This document shows, one piece after another, positions 5,371 through 12,690 of a stretch of DNA of 28,054 nucleotides. A model generated the notes under the pieces. The model worked only from the letters and a program-made list of their open reading frames with translations, was not told the origin of the DNA and did not search any database. The position numbers and the translations under genes are program-made. Within the stretch, counting starts at the first letter, position 1. Every line of letters starts with the position of its first letter. Origin of the DNA: a virus; IMG/VR virus record IMGVR_UViG_3300019752_000017, positions 1 through 28,054 of that record; one strand, written 5' to 3'.

Positions 5371-5811
5371 ATGAAAAAAATAAACGTAATATTATTAGTA
5401 TTGTTGATAATTTCTAGCTGTAGAGCTAAGAAGGAATACACTAATACAGTAACAAATGATACTATCAAGATAAATAGTATTGTAAAGATAACACCTCAGC
5501 AATTAAATAGTTTAGTTATAGACGAGCCATGCGATAGTTTAGGTAACTTAAAACCATTTAAATATACATTTGGTTCAGGTGAGAATAAAACAACCTTAAA
5601 AGCTAAGAATGACACTATATATTTAGAACAAAATAACGATAGTATTATTAACTCTTGGAAAGAAGAGTATAAAAGTAGTTTTAAAAGTGAAGATAAATTA
5701 GTGATTAAAGAAGTAAAAAGACCGTTTAATTTGTATAGTATAATATTAAACGTTATATTAGCAGCTTGGATATTTAGAAAACAGTTAATTAGATTAATTA
5801 AACCATTTTAA
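5371..5811 (+). CDS. Candidate unimolecular spanin (lipoprotein with C-terminal membrane segment)
   Basis: The product is 146 residues. The N-terminus is a lipoprotein signal (KKINVILLVLLIISSC, lipid-modified cysteine at residue 17). Near the C-terminus is one membrane segment (residues ~121-136, LYSIILNVILAAWIF) followed by basic residues (RKQLIRLIKPF). An outer-membrane lipid anchor plus an inner-membrane helix in one chain is the signature of a u-spanin such as T1 gp11 (131 residues), which joins the two membranes at the end of lysis. The ~100-residue periplasmic part is polar and beta-like. Holin and endolysin candidates lie on the opposite strand just beyond the next gene. It could instead be another envelope lipoprotein. 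Confidence 0.6.
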   Translation: MKKINVILLVLLIISSCRAKKEYTNTVTNDTIKINSIVKITPQQLNSLVIDEPCDSLGNLKPFKYTFGSGENKTTLKAKNDTIYLEQNNDSIINSWKEEYKSSFKSEDKLVIKEVKRPFNLYSIILNVILAAWIFRKQLIRLIKPF

Positions 5812-5819
5812 AATAAATT

Positions 5820-6767
5820 ATGAGCGTTAACCATTTAAGTAAAAAGAATAGACAATTAATTATTGACCAATATTCAAGTAATAAGTCAAGAAAGAAAGTT
5901 CAAAAAGAATTAAGTAAATTTTTAAATGTAACAACAAGACAAGTTAGAAACTATGCACGTGAATTAGGATTAGGAGTAAACAAGAAAGATATTGTAAATG
6001 ATAAAGTAATGGTTTACGATATTGAAACAAGTAGAATAAAAGCAGATATTTGGTGGTCAGGCAAGCAATATATTAGACACGAACAATTAAGAACAGAGCC
6101 ACAAATTATATCAATAGCGTGGAAGTGGGTAGGTAATGATGAAGTGCATTATTTAACATGGGATAAAAATCATTCAGATAAAAAGATGGTAGGTGAGTTT
6201 TTAAAAGAATATAATAAAGCATCTATGATTATTGGTCAAAACAACAATTCATTTGATAATAAATGGATTAATACAAGAGCTGCTAAACATAATTTTCACG
6301 TTGATAGATATGTTAAATCTTTTGATATTTATAGAATGGCTAAAAGATACTTTAGATTACCAAGTTATTCAATGGCTTATATGGCTAATTACTTTGGATT
6401 AACATTAAAGCAATCACATGAAGGATTACATATGTGGGATATGATAGAGTACGGTAATAAAGACGAACAGAAAGAGTATTTACAAAAGATGGTAGATTAT
6501 AATAAAGGCGATATTGTAACTACTGAAGAGCTTTATATGACTTTAAAACCATACTTTGGTAGTGTTACTAATAATGCAGTTAAGCAAGGTTTACCTAAAT
6601 GGGCTTGTCCTGTTAGTGGTTCAACAGATATTAAATTGTTAAAAACTATATTTACAGAACAAGGAACAGTACAAAGAATATTATTTTGCGAAGAGAGTAA
6701 GCACCAATATAAAGTAAGTAATAAAACTTATATGGATTTTTTACAAAGAAATATGTTAAATAATTAG
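5820..6767 (+). CDS. DEDD-type 3'-5' exonuclease (RNase H-like) with N-terminal HTH
   Basis: The product is 315 residues. Residues ~5-52 look like a helix-turn-helix (QKELSKFLNVTTRQVRNYARELG). The exonuclease fold follows: ExoI VYDIET (D67, E69), ExoII GQNNNSFDNKW (N141-D146) and ExoIII YNKGD (Y227, D231), matching the DEDDy pattern of DNA polymerase B or YprB-type exonucleases. No polymerase domain follows. The C-terminus (residues 263-300) looks like a zinc ribbon that has lost ligands: CPVS and CEES where C-x2-C pairs would be expected. It is the last gene of the plus-strand block, 8 nt after the spanin candidate. Likely role: phage DNA or RNA processing or repair. Confidence 0.75.
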   Translation: MSVNHLSKKNRQLIIDQYSSNKSRKKVQKELSKFLNVTTRQVRNYARELGLGVNKKDIVNDKVMVYDIETSRIKADIWWSGKQYIRHEQLRTEPQIISIAWKWVGNDEVHYLTWDKNHSDKKMVGEFLKEYNKASMIIGQNNNSFDNKWINTRAAKHNFHVDRYVKSFDIYRMAKRYFRLPSYSMAYMANYFGLTLKQSHEGLHMWDMIEYGNKDEQKEYLQKMVDYNKGDIVTTEELYMTLKPYFGSVTNNAVKQGLPKWACPVSGSTDIKLLKTIFTEQGTVQRILFCEESKHQYKVSNKTYMDFLQRNMLNN

Positions 6768-6811
6768 GTAGTTTAAATAATTATAACTACTTTAGCATTG
6801 TTAAACTTTTA

Positions 6812-6903
6812 AACGGTTTGTCAGCACCGTTGATCCGACTGGCTTAGTGCAACAACTTTTTTTCTCATTATAAATTAAGTTGGTTTATTTCAAATTGCAC
6901 TAA
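6812..6903. other. Structured convergent intergenic region
   Basis: There is no ORF between 6768 and 7013. AACGGT (6812-6817) pairs with ACCGTT (6826-6831) around 8 nt. Then TTAGTGCAACAACTT (6844-6858) pairs with AAGTTG (6877-6882) and, after a 12-nt bulge, TTGCACTAA (6895-6903), a 15-bp interrupted helix. The region is less A/T-rich than its surroundings. It could be a small RNA, a transcript 3' end or an attachment site. Nothing else marks it. Confidence 0.5.
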
Positions 6904-6910
6904 AAATTAA

Positions 6911-6946
6911 CCTACTAGTGAAACGGAATGACGCTAGTAGGTTTTT
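6911..6946. terminator. Bidirectional intrinsic terminator
   Basis: CCTACTAG (6911-6918) and CTAGTAGG (6934-6941) form a perfect 8-bp stem with a 15-nt loop, followed by TTTTT (6942-6946) on the plus strand. Read on the minus strand the stem is followed by TTAATTTTTA. It lies between two converging operons and can stop both. Confidence 0.8.
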
Positions 6947-7013
6947 ATATGTTATATGATATAAAAATGCTATTTTCTTATCATTTATATTTAATTACGT
7001 ATAGTTTATTTAA

Positions 7014-7370
7014 TTATTTATACAACCAATAAACCATACTAGACTTATCTACATCAAAATCTACATGAATAAAAGTCTTTGCTATACCTATACGAGTAAA
7101 TCCAGCACTAATTAAAGAGTTTAACATAATAAAACGACTTCTACTATCAACACATTTTATATCGGCTGCTAATCCTTTTAAATGGCTTGATGATTTTACG
7201 CCACCTATTTTTTTATTATGCTTTTGTGTTCTGTAACCGCTATTTATAATAAATGGTATATTAGCTTCGGCTCGTGCTTGTTCTAACATAGATAAAAACG
7301 TTTCATCCATAAATTGACCTGAGCCTTTTAAGTCAGGGCTATCAAATTCGTGTAATTTGAAATACTTCAT
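7014..7370 (-). CDS. M15 peptidase endolysin
   Basis: The product is 118 residues, of the peptidase M15 (D-Ala-D-Ala carboxypeptidase-like, Peptidase_M15_3) type. It carries the zinc motif S-S-H-L-K-G-L-A-A-D (H63, D70) and the third ligand in I-H-V-D (H102), with N-S-G-Y-R-T ahead of them. It would cleave peptide cross-links of murein during lysis. There is no signal peptide, so it should need a holin. It overlaps the stop of the gene at 7370-7612 by one base (TAATG), and is the last gene of the leftward operon, ending just before the shared terminator. Confidence 0.9.
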   Translation of the reverse strand: MKYFKLHEFDSPDLKGSGQFMDETFLSMLEQARAEANIPFIINSGYRTQKHNKKIGGVKSSSHLKGLAADIKCVDSRSRFIMLNSLISAGFTRIGIAKTFIHVDFDVDKSSMVYWLYK

Positions 7371-7612
7371 TAGAATATTAGTTTTAATATTAACTTACCC
7401 ACAAATACAGAAGCTCCACCAATAACACCACCGAAAATAGTAGCTTTCCCAACCCTTACTTTATCTTTAGTTTCAATTACATTTACCTTACTTTCTAAGT
7501 CGTCTATTCTTTTTATAGCCCCTTTTTGACCTGTCTTTGGGTTGTTCTCTAGTAATCCTAACATATATGTATTTTGCTTTATTACTAGGTCTAATTTTTC
7601 GTGTTGATTCAT
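7370..7612 (-). CDS. Small membrane protein of the lysis module (XhlA-like layout)
   Basis: The product is 80 residues. A helical, charged N-terminal part (residues 1-52, coiled-coil-like DLESKVNVIETKD) is followed by a single C-terminal membrane segment (residues ~57-78, ATIFGGVIGGASVFVGKLIL). This layout resembles XhlA/haemolysin-type holin partners and sits directly before the endolysin. It is likely a holin or holin-associated protein. It overlaps the preceding gene by 4 nt. Confidence 0.6.
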   Translation of the reverse strand: MNQHEKLDLVIKQNTYMLGLLENNPKTGQKGAIKRIDDLESKVNVIETKDKVRVGKATIFGGVIGGASVFVGKLILKLIF

Positions 7613-8049
7613 GTTCCGCTGTGGGTTTTTGCTAGTTTGTTTAATCTTTTAAAGTCGTAGTATGAAACTAAAAATACTACTATAATCATTCCTAAATCTG
7701 CTAATGTATATTCTCTTGTGCCTAATATTCTTCTATCTATAAAATTTGAACTAGTAAAACCTATTCCTATATTTATTATAAGCTTTTCTATCATTCTTAT
7801 TCTGTGGTCGCTTGTTCTCTTTTGAGCTGCGTAAATAAATAATAAAGCTATTATTAGTGCATAAATATCAACCTTTAAAAACCACCAATTAGATATGCTT
7901 TCATCGTCATTTAAAGGATAAAAGTAATTGCAAATTTGATAGTTACCTAAAAAAAATGCAATTACTAATATTATTATTAACAACCTCTTATATAAATTAA
8001 CCTTTCTTTTTAGGTGTTTTAGGATTATCTGGGTCAACGATATCATCAT
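7609..8049 (-). CDS. Multi-pass membrane protein, possible holin
   Basis: The frame gives up to 146 residues with about four hydrophobic segments (near residues 22-37, 60-75, 85-100, 114-130). No family is recognised. It is placed among the lysis genes, so a holin or accessory membrane protein is reasonable. The start is uncertain: the first ~17 codons (MMISLTQIILKHLKRKV) overlap the end of another reading frame (7997-8098) and may not be coding. There is no other ATG before the first membrane segment, so a TTG just downstream is an alternative. Confidence 0.5.
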   Translation of the reverse strand: MMISLTQIILKHLKRKVNLYKRLLIIILVIAFFLGNYQICNYFYPLNDDESISNWWFLKVDIYALIIALLFIYAAQKRTSDHRIRMIEKLIINIGIGFTSSNFIDRRILGTREYTLADLGMIIVVFLVSYYDFKRLNKLAKTHSGT

Positions 8050-8098
8050 CAGTTTCAGTTGTTTCTACTGGTGGTATTACTATTTCTTAATCAGGCAT
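7997..8098 (-). pseudogene. Small ORF interrupted by an in-frame stop at codon 4
   Basis: From the ATG at 8098 the frame reads Met-Pro-Asp-stop (TAA at 8089-8087), then stays open for 29 further codons with clearly protein-like acidic/proline composition (EIVIPPVETTETDDD, then DPDNPKTPKKKG) to TAA at 7999-7997. Without the stop it would be a 33-residue peptide filling the gap before the membrane protein. One base change (GAA or CAA to TAA) explains it. Recoding or a sequencing error are alternatives. No other start codon lies in the open part. Confidence 0.45.
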
Positions 8099-8116
8099 AT
8101 ATATTAATTTAATTGG

Positions 8117-8296
8117 TTACTTTTTTATACTGTTATATAAGTCTATTGCTCCTTGTGTGCCTATATACATTAATGATATATAAACCCATTCAGAACCGCT
8201 AATACTACCTTTTAATATTAGTATTGTAGCTATTAAAAATACAGTAAGCTTTTTACTTATAGTCCAAGCTAAGACTTTATCTATTAATCCTTTCAT
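8117..8296 (-). CDS. Small membrane protein, possible holin
   Basis: A 59-residue ORF starts MKGLIDKVLAWTISKK, has a hydrophobic segment TVFLIATILILKG (residues 18-30), a second weaker one (EWVYISLMYIGTQGAI, residues 36-51) and ends LYNSIKK. Two short membrane spans in a tiny basic protein beside lysis genes suggest a class II-type holin. It starts 2 nt after the stop of the structural gene at 8299. I have seen no catalytic or signal motif. Confidence 0.55.
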   Translation of the reverse strand: MKGLIDKVLAWTISKKLTVFLIATILILKGSISGSEWVYISLMYIGTQGAIDLYNSIKK

Positions 8297-8298
8297 GT

Positions 8299-9285
8299 TT
8301 ACGCTTCTACTTTGTGCCCTTCCGCTATTATTGACAATGAATTTAATCCTGTTAAATCGTCTTGTATTATAACCTCTAAATTATCATCTTGACCAACTCT
8401 AAGAGAGACGCCTATTTTATTTTGACCTGCAAATGTCAATCTACTTACAAATCCATCTAATCCTTGCGCTGGATTTGTAGTGTCATAAATATTAAAATCA
8501 TAGGCTATGTTAGATATATCTGCATTTGTTTTAACGTTAAATATATTATTAGTTAAATCTCTTATTTGCCTAAAAACTAATCCATTATCTAAAGCGTCTC
8601 CATCTCCAAAACCTGATAAGTCAATACCTCCATTTGTAGTACAAGTAATAATAATACGTGTTATATCCGTATCTGAAGGTGTTGATGGCATACCTAACCT
8701 ATGTTTAAAAACAACAGGTGTAATAGAACCATCCACAGCCATATTAGTTATAGCATCAACAGCTTGTGAGCCTATAGCGTAAGGAAAATCTATGGGAGTA
8801 TCTACGGTTACAACATTAGCAGCTACATTTAATATTGTAGCGTAATAAAACTTATCAGAATTAACATCTACTAACCTAAAATGATGACCAATAGTAAATC
8901 CTGTATCATCAGAAACAGTAAATGTTCTTTCCCCTACTACAGCTTCTACTGTTATAGTTGTTCTGACATTTTCTAAAGCCATTGGTAATATAATAACAGG
9001 AGTTGTTTGATCTTGTATTTTAACATCTAAAGTTCCAGCACCACCTGAATTATCTCTAAGCCAATCTAATAATGTTGGTAAATCAGTCCAAGAAACCTCA
9101 TCTTTATCTACTAAATCACTGAATTGATATTCTTTATTTTGAGAACTATCATCTATATATTTAAACTGTATAGTGTTGTTGTAATCCTTATATCTAACCC
9201 TATCTTGTGGATATTCTACAGTTTCAAGTGTTATTGTATCTGTTATTATCAGATAATTTCTTATTACCTCCAGCTTTTTTGCCAT
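8299..9285 (-). CDS. Putative virion structural protein
   Basis: The product is 328 residues. The N-terminal ~90 residues are charged (VEYPQDRVRYKDYNN, FKYIDDSSQ). From ~110 onward it is beta-rich with a carbohydrate-like repetitive pattern (FTVSDDTGFTIGHHFRLVDV; VVTVDTPIDFPYAIGSQAV). The segment near 120-160 resembles short beta modules common in tail-tip and fibre proteins. It lies between the head-tail connector gene and the lysis module, where Bacteroidota phages often encode an accessory tail or adhesion protein. No family is firmly recognised. Confidence 0.55.
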   Translation of the reverse strand: MAKKLEVIRNYLIITDTITLETVEYPQDRVRYKDYNNTIQFKYIDDSSQNKEYQFSDLVDKDEVSWTDLPTLLDWLRDNSGGAGTLDVKIQDQTTPVIILPMALENVRTTITVEAVVGERTFTVSDDTGFTIGHHFRLVDVNSDKFYYATILNVAANVVTVDTPIDFPYAIGSQAVDAITNMAVDGSITPVVFKHRLGMPSTPSDTDITRIIITCTTNGGIDLSGFGDGDALDNGLVFRQIRDLTNNIFNVKTNADISNIAYDFNIYDTTNPAQGLDGFVSRLTFAGQNKIGVSLRVGQDDNLEVIIQDDLTGLNSLSIIAEGHKVEA

Positions 9286-9349
9286 CTTTTATATATTTTT
9301 TTAGTTTAAGTACGTTTTCTTTCTTTGGTTTGTATCGCTTCACTTCCAT
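9224..9349 (-). CDS. Possible small basic protein overlapping its neighbour
   Basis: The ATG at 9349 lies directly behind the stop of the connector gene (TAATATG) and opens 41 codons to TGA at 9226-9224. The product is very basic (MEVKRYKPKKENVLKLKKYI). It fills the 65-nt gap between two structural genes but overlaps the next gene by 62 nt in another frame. Tight coupling and basic composition favour it, while the long overlap argues against. It could be noise. Confidence 0.35.
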   Translation of the reverse strand: MEVKRYKPKKENVLKLKKYIKDGKKAGGNKKLSDNNRYNNT

Positions 9350-9350
9350 A

Positions 9351-9854
9351 TTATAAATACCATCCACCAGTATAGTTTACAGTACTATCTGGGTTTATTT
9401 TGTTATCTGTATTAGTTGAATACTCAGGGTATAGTTGACTATTATCACATAAATAATCTACTAATCTTTGAGTGTAGTATTGTGCAAAATCTCTTTCTTT
9501 CTGTACTAAATAGTCTACTTCTGACTTGTCTACACTAATACTATTATCTGATACATGTTTAAATACACCACCATTACCAACTGTATAAGCTGCAAACGGT
9601 AAATATTCAGCCCCAGCAAAATGTATTAAAGCATCTTGTATATAATCGTTAATTAAAGTAATTTCATTAGCTGTTAAATCGTTTGCTATAATACCAGCTT
9701 GTAAACGCTTATATAAATCAGTTCCTAAATAATTTTGTATGTGTATCTCTTGAGCTATTTTAATATAGTTCATGAATTTATCATTGTCTATATTACCATC
9801 TAATATAGTATTTCTCTTTAAATCTTCTGCTTTTATGAATAATGCTACTGCCAT
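9351..9854 (-). CDS. Head-tail connector protein (DUF6712-like)
   Basis: The product is 167 residues, mostly helical. It begins FIKAEDLKRNT, then FMNYIKIAQEIHIQNYLGTDLYKRLQ, and continues with LINDYIQDALIHFAGAEYLPF. This resembles the gp6-like head completion/connector proteins of Bacteroidota phages and prophages (the DUF6712 pattern). It would assemble on the portal ring and carry the neck. It follows the portal gene by 3 nt, the usual order. Confidence 0.7.
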   Translation of the reverse strand: MAVALFIKAEDLKRNTILDGNIDNDKFMNYIKIAQEIHIQNYLGTDLYKRLQAGIIANDLTANEITLINDYIQDALIHFAGAEYLPFAAYTVGNGGVFKHVSDNSISVDKSEVDYLVQKERDFAQYYTQRLVDYLCDNSQLYPEYSTNTDNKINPDSTVNYTGGWYL

Positions 9855-9857
9855 ATC

Positions 9858-11651
9858 TTATTTATTTACAAATCCTTTATTAGGCATATTAACAGGTGCT
9901 ACACTTACCTTACTATCGTTTGCAGTTGCTCTAAACCCCTCTTGTCTTGCCTTAGTAGTGCTTATTGTTGGTGCTAATGGACTTTTAACATCTATTTTAG
10001 TATCTGTACGCTGTACATAAGTCTTTCTAAACCATTTATGATGGCAACCTCCACCACCTTTATACAACCAAATAGAATAGTTATTAGCACCACCTAATCC
10101 CCAGCCTGGATTAACTGATTGATTTTCCATCGCTATAATATCTTCTTTACGGTATATTTTAGAAGCTGTAACCATTCTTTTACAAAAATCCCTGCTGTTT
10201 TCTCCTGCTGCTAATGGTGCGTATTGATAACGAACTTTAAATTTAACACCTTGTGAGTTTTCGCCATCTTGCTCACTATTTGCATTAGGTCTAGCAGTTC
10301 CAGTTGTTACGAAATTATATACTTTTTTCTTAAATGATAGTTTAGGGTTGTTTAATTCTTCGACTTGACCATCTAAATAATCTTCCATTAGATAATCTAC
10401 TTCTCTTTCATCTATTAACTCCCACTTTTCTAAATCTTCATCTTCACCTAAACCGATTAAAGCGTTAGCTATTAAACTATCGTCTTGGTGTGCTGATAAT
10501 TCTGTATTTTCATTATCTACAACAGTTTCAGCATCTTCAGTAGTTTCTTCTGTTGTTTCTGTAACCTCTTCAGTTACCTCTTCATCATCCATAAAAGGAT
10601 TTAAAGAAATAAACTCTAAATCTCTTGTAGTGTTATTAAACTTGTCTAACTTTTCAAAACCTTGTATTAATAACTGTCTAAATGGACTTATAGATAGTGT
10701 TTCAAATAGTACAGAAGCTACTTTTAACTCATCTGCATTACTTCCAAACCCAGTGCTTGTAGATAATCCAAATAATAAAGGACTTGTAACTCTATGAGAT
10801 ACTAAAATCTTACTCATAGATTCATTAGATAAGAATTGATATTGTTCAGAAGCATCAGATAAAGGAACTGGTGTTATTGTACTTTCACTTTCTTTATTAT
10901 CGTTAAACATAAGTACAACACGACCAGCATTTGAACTACCACTATATTTAGCTTGAATTTTACGTTCTATTTCTTTTGCTTTTTCCTCTGTTGCTGGAAC
11001 TCCATTATTCATATTAATTAACATACTAGGGGCTAAACCATTTTGTATATTATTTATATGGTAATTACCTATTTCCTCTTCTAATTCAGCATACTGTAAG
11101 CCACCTTGATAATCTACAGTACTATAATAAAATAAACCACTATTATAAGGTTTGATATATAGTATTTCTATACCTCCTTTTTCTTTTGATTCAAACGTTG
11201 GTATTCTATCTAAGTCTGATATACTTCTAACTTTACTCCAATCCCTTGAGTGATAATAAGCATTTATAATACCTTTATCATCTACTTTTTCAGCAGCTAA
11301 ACTCTCTACTGGTATATGTGAGCCTTTTACAGACTTTCTACCACCGAAATACTGTAATTGAATAGCACATTGCCCCATTCTTTTAAGGTCGTTTACAAGT
11401 CTTTTAACGTCATCTTCTGGTATAGTATCATAAAAAGATTCATCATTTAAACCTTCACCGTAAATCATATCTATGATAGAGTTTATTACAGATCCGTTTG
11501 TTGCACTACCTCTGCTTCTATCTATTAAATACTGAAAATAACTATTTTTAGTTCCGTAAGTAACATATTTTTTACTAGGCACTTCTTTTATCTCAGGTTG
11601 TACGTAATTACTTAAATTAACGATACTAATTCTACTTTCTTTATCACTCAT
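9858..11651 (-). CDS. Portal protein with C-terminal MuF-like domain
   Basis: The product is 597 residues. Residues ~1-360 look like a portal: SYFQYLIDRSRGSATNGS, a helical membrane-protein-like stem region, and LVSHRVTSPLLFGLST before a helical tail. An acidic linker rich in T and E (residues ~360-395) follows, and then a domain with S-R-D-F-C-K-R-M and G-C-H-H-K-W (about residues 485-565). That pattern resembles the MuF/gp7-type minor head domain. A portal-MuF fusion puts the 12-subunit DNA-entry channel and a capsid-interior protein in one chain. It overlaps the preceding gene by 8 nt. Confidence 0.75.
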   Translation of the reverse strand: MSDKESRISIVNLSNYVQPEIKEVPSKKYVTYGTKNSYFQYLIDRSRGSATNGSVINSIIDMIYGEGLNDESFYDTIPEDDVKRLVNDLKRMGQCAIQLQYFGGRKSVKGSHIPVESLAAEKVDDKGIINAYYHSRDWSKVRSISDLDRIPTFESKEKGGIEILYIKPYNSGLFYYSTVDYQGGLQYAELEEEIGNYHINNIQNGLAPSMLINMNNGVPATEEKAKEIERKIQAKYSGSSNAGRVVLMFNDNKESESTITPVPLSDASEQYQFLSNESMSKILVSHRVTSPLLFGLSTSTGFGSNADELKVASVLFETLSISPFRQLLIQGFEKLDKFNNTTRDLEFISLNPFMDDEEVTEEVTETTEETTEDAETVVDNENTELSAHQDDSLIANALIGLGEDEDLEKWELIDEREVDYLMEDYLDGQVEELNNPKLSFKKKVYNFVTTGTARPNANSEQDGENSQGVKFKVRYQYAPLAAGENSRDFCKRMVTASKIYRKEDIIAMENQSVNPGWGLGGANNYSIWLYKGGGGCHHKWFRKTYVQRTDTKIDVKSPLAPTISTTKARQEGFRATANDSKVSVAPVNMPNKGFVNK

Positions 11652-11985
11652 AAATCACGTATGTATTATCTTTACTTGTATCTTCTGTAAATTTACCATC
11701 ATTCATACTAAAAGTATCAATATCTTGGTTTGTACAGAAAATTCTACCTCTATAAATTAATGTGTTATCTGTTTTTGTTATATCTATATTGTAATAAATA
11801 TTCTCTTTTAAATCAAAAATTTCAGTTATTTCTAAGTAACCACCGTTAGTAGTTGCATCTATATTAGTATCTGAAACACTTGTATTAGATTGTTCGTTAG
11901 TAATAGTGTAATTAACCAAACTAACGTATTCTCTAGGTATAAAATTTAGTGTTTGAGGTGTTGCACTCTCTAATAAAATCTTCAT
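11644..11985 (-). CDS. Hypothetical protein at the head of the portal transcript
   Basis: The product is 113 residues, beta-rich and hydrophilic (FIPREYVSLVNYTITNEQSN; LEITEIFDLKENIYYNIDITKT), with no membrane segment. The start ATG lies 5 nt after the promoter-like motif at 11991-12020, and the end overlaps the portal gene by 8 nt, so portal and this gene are probably one transcript. It is likely a virion or assembly protein. I do not recognise the family. Confidence 0.55.
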   Translation of the reverse strand: MKILLESATPQTLNFIPREYVSLVNYTITNEQSNTSVSDTNIDATTNGGYLEITEIFDLKENIYYNIDITKTDNTLIYRGRIFCTNQDIDTFSMNDGKFTEDTSKDNTYVIYE

Positions 11986-11990
11986 ATTAA

Positions 11991-12020
11991 TATAACTAAT
12001 TTTTTGTTTATCTGTTTACA
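11991..12020 (-). promoter_or_regulatory. Phage late-promoter-like motif, site 5
   Basis: On the minus strand: TGTAAACA, 14 nt, TAGTTATA, then TTAAT and the ATG at 11985. It is the copy with one extra A in the left box. It lies directly downstream of the terminator at 12023-12050, as expected if it restarts transcription for the portal block. Confidence 0.6.
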
Positions 12021-12022
12021 AT

Positions 12023-12050
12023 AAAAAAGGGTAAGCAAACTGCCTACCCT
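12023..12050 (-). terminator. Intrinsic terminator after the tail tube gene
   Basis: On the minus strand AGGGTA (12050-12045) pairs with TACCCT (12033-12028), with two further inner G-C pairs, and is followed by TTTTTTAT (plus-strand A-run 12023-12028). It lies ~30 nt past the end of the gene at 12080. Confidence 0.8.
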
Positions 12051-12079
12051 CTAAAACAAATTACTATGAAATCAAAATA

Positions 12080-12619
12080 TTAAGGTGTTATTTGTACTGC
12101 ACTAACTGTAGCTGTAGTTGTAGGAATATCAACAGCTAAGAAATTAGCAGGAGCAGCCTCTTCAGCAGTCATAGTTAAGGTATAACCAGCTGCATCACCT
12201 CTTGCCCCACCTGTTGCAATAGTACCACCTGTTACATCAGCACCATTAGCTAATCCCATTACTAAATAATTATCATTATAATCTTGAACTATAATAGTAG
12301 GACTAGCCCACACTAATAGTTTTACTTCTTTATGCGTAGCCTTATCTAATTTAGGTAAGAAAACCGATAAAGATTGTGCGAAAAATGAAGTCCCATTACT
12401 AATATCTTTAGTTATAGTACCAGCGTCAAAGGTGTTATTATTACCTTTTAAATCAAATTCAAAGAACTCAGGAGTACCTCCAAATGTTGTGATAACATCC
12501 GTATCAGTAACATCATAAGTAATAGCACCTAAATCATCAGTAGTAGCAAAGATTTTTTTAATACCTCCTAAAGCATCAAAACATCCTTTAGCTCTACCTG
12601 TTGTTATATCACAAGCCAT
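12080..12619 (-). CDS. Major tail tube protein
   Basis: The product is 179 residues. It begins MACDITTGRAKGCFDALGG and is rich in T, A, G and D, with an all-beta pattern (FFEFDLKGNNNTFDAG; AQSLSVFLPKLDK; GYTLTMTAEE). Length and composition fit siphovirus tail tube proteins, and this type is common next to the capsid gene in Bacteroidota phages. The gene stands alone between two intrinsic terminators, which suits high, separately tuned expression. Assignment rests on pattern and position. Confidence 0.7.
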   Translation of the reverse strand: MACDITTGRAKGCFDALGGIKKIFATTDDLGAITYDVTDTDVITTFGGTPEFFEFDLKGNNNTFDAGTITKDISNGTSFFAQSLSVFLPKLDKATHKEVKLLVWASPTIIVQDYNDNYLVMGLANGADVTGGTIATGGARGDAAGYTLTMTAEEAAPANFLAVDIPTTTATVSAVQITP

Positions 12620-12633
12620 ATTATATATTTATT

Positions 12634-12666
12634 AAAAAAGGGTGAGCAGACAAAACTACCCACCCT
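12634..12666 (-). terminator. Intrinsic terminator after the major capsid gene
   Basis: On the minus strand AGGGTG (12666-12661) pairs with CACCCT (12644-12639) with a 16-nt loop, followed by TTTTTT (plus-strand A-run 12634-12639). The next gene starts 15 nt beyond the T-run, with TATATAATATGG at its start, so readthrough or a weak local promoter must supply the tail tube mRNA. Confidence 0.8.
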
Positions 12667-12690
12667 TTATATGATTATTAATTTAATTTA

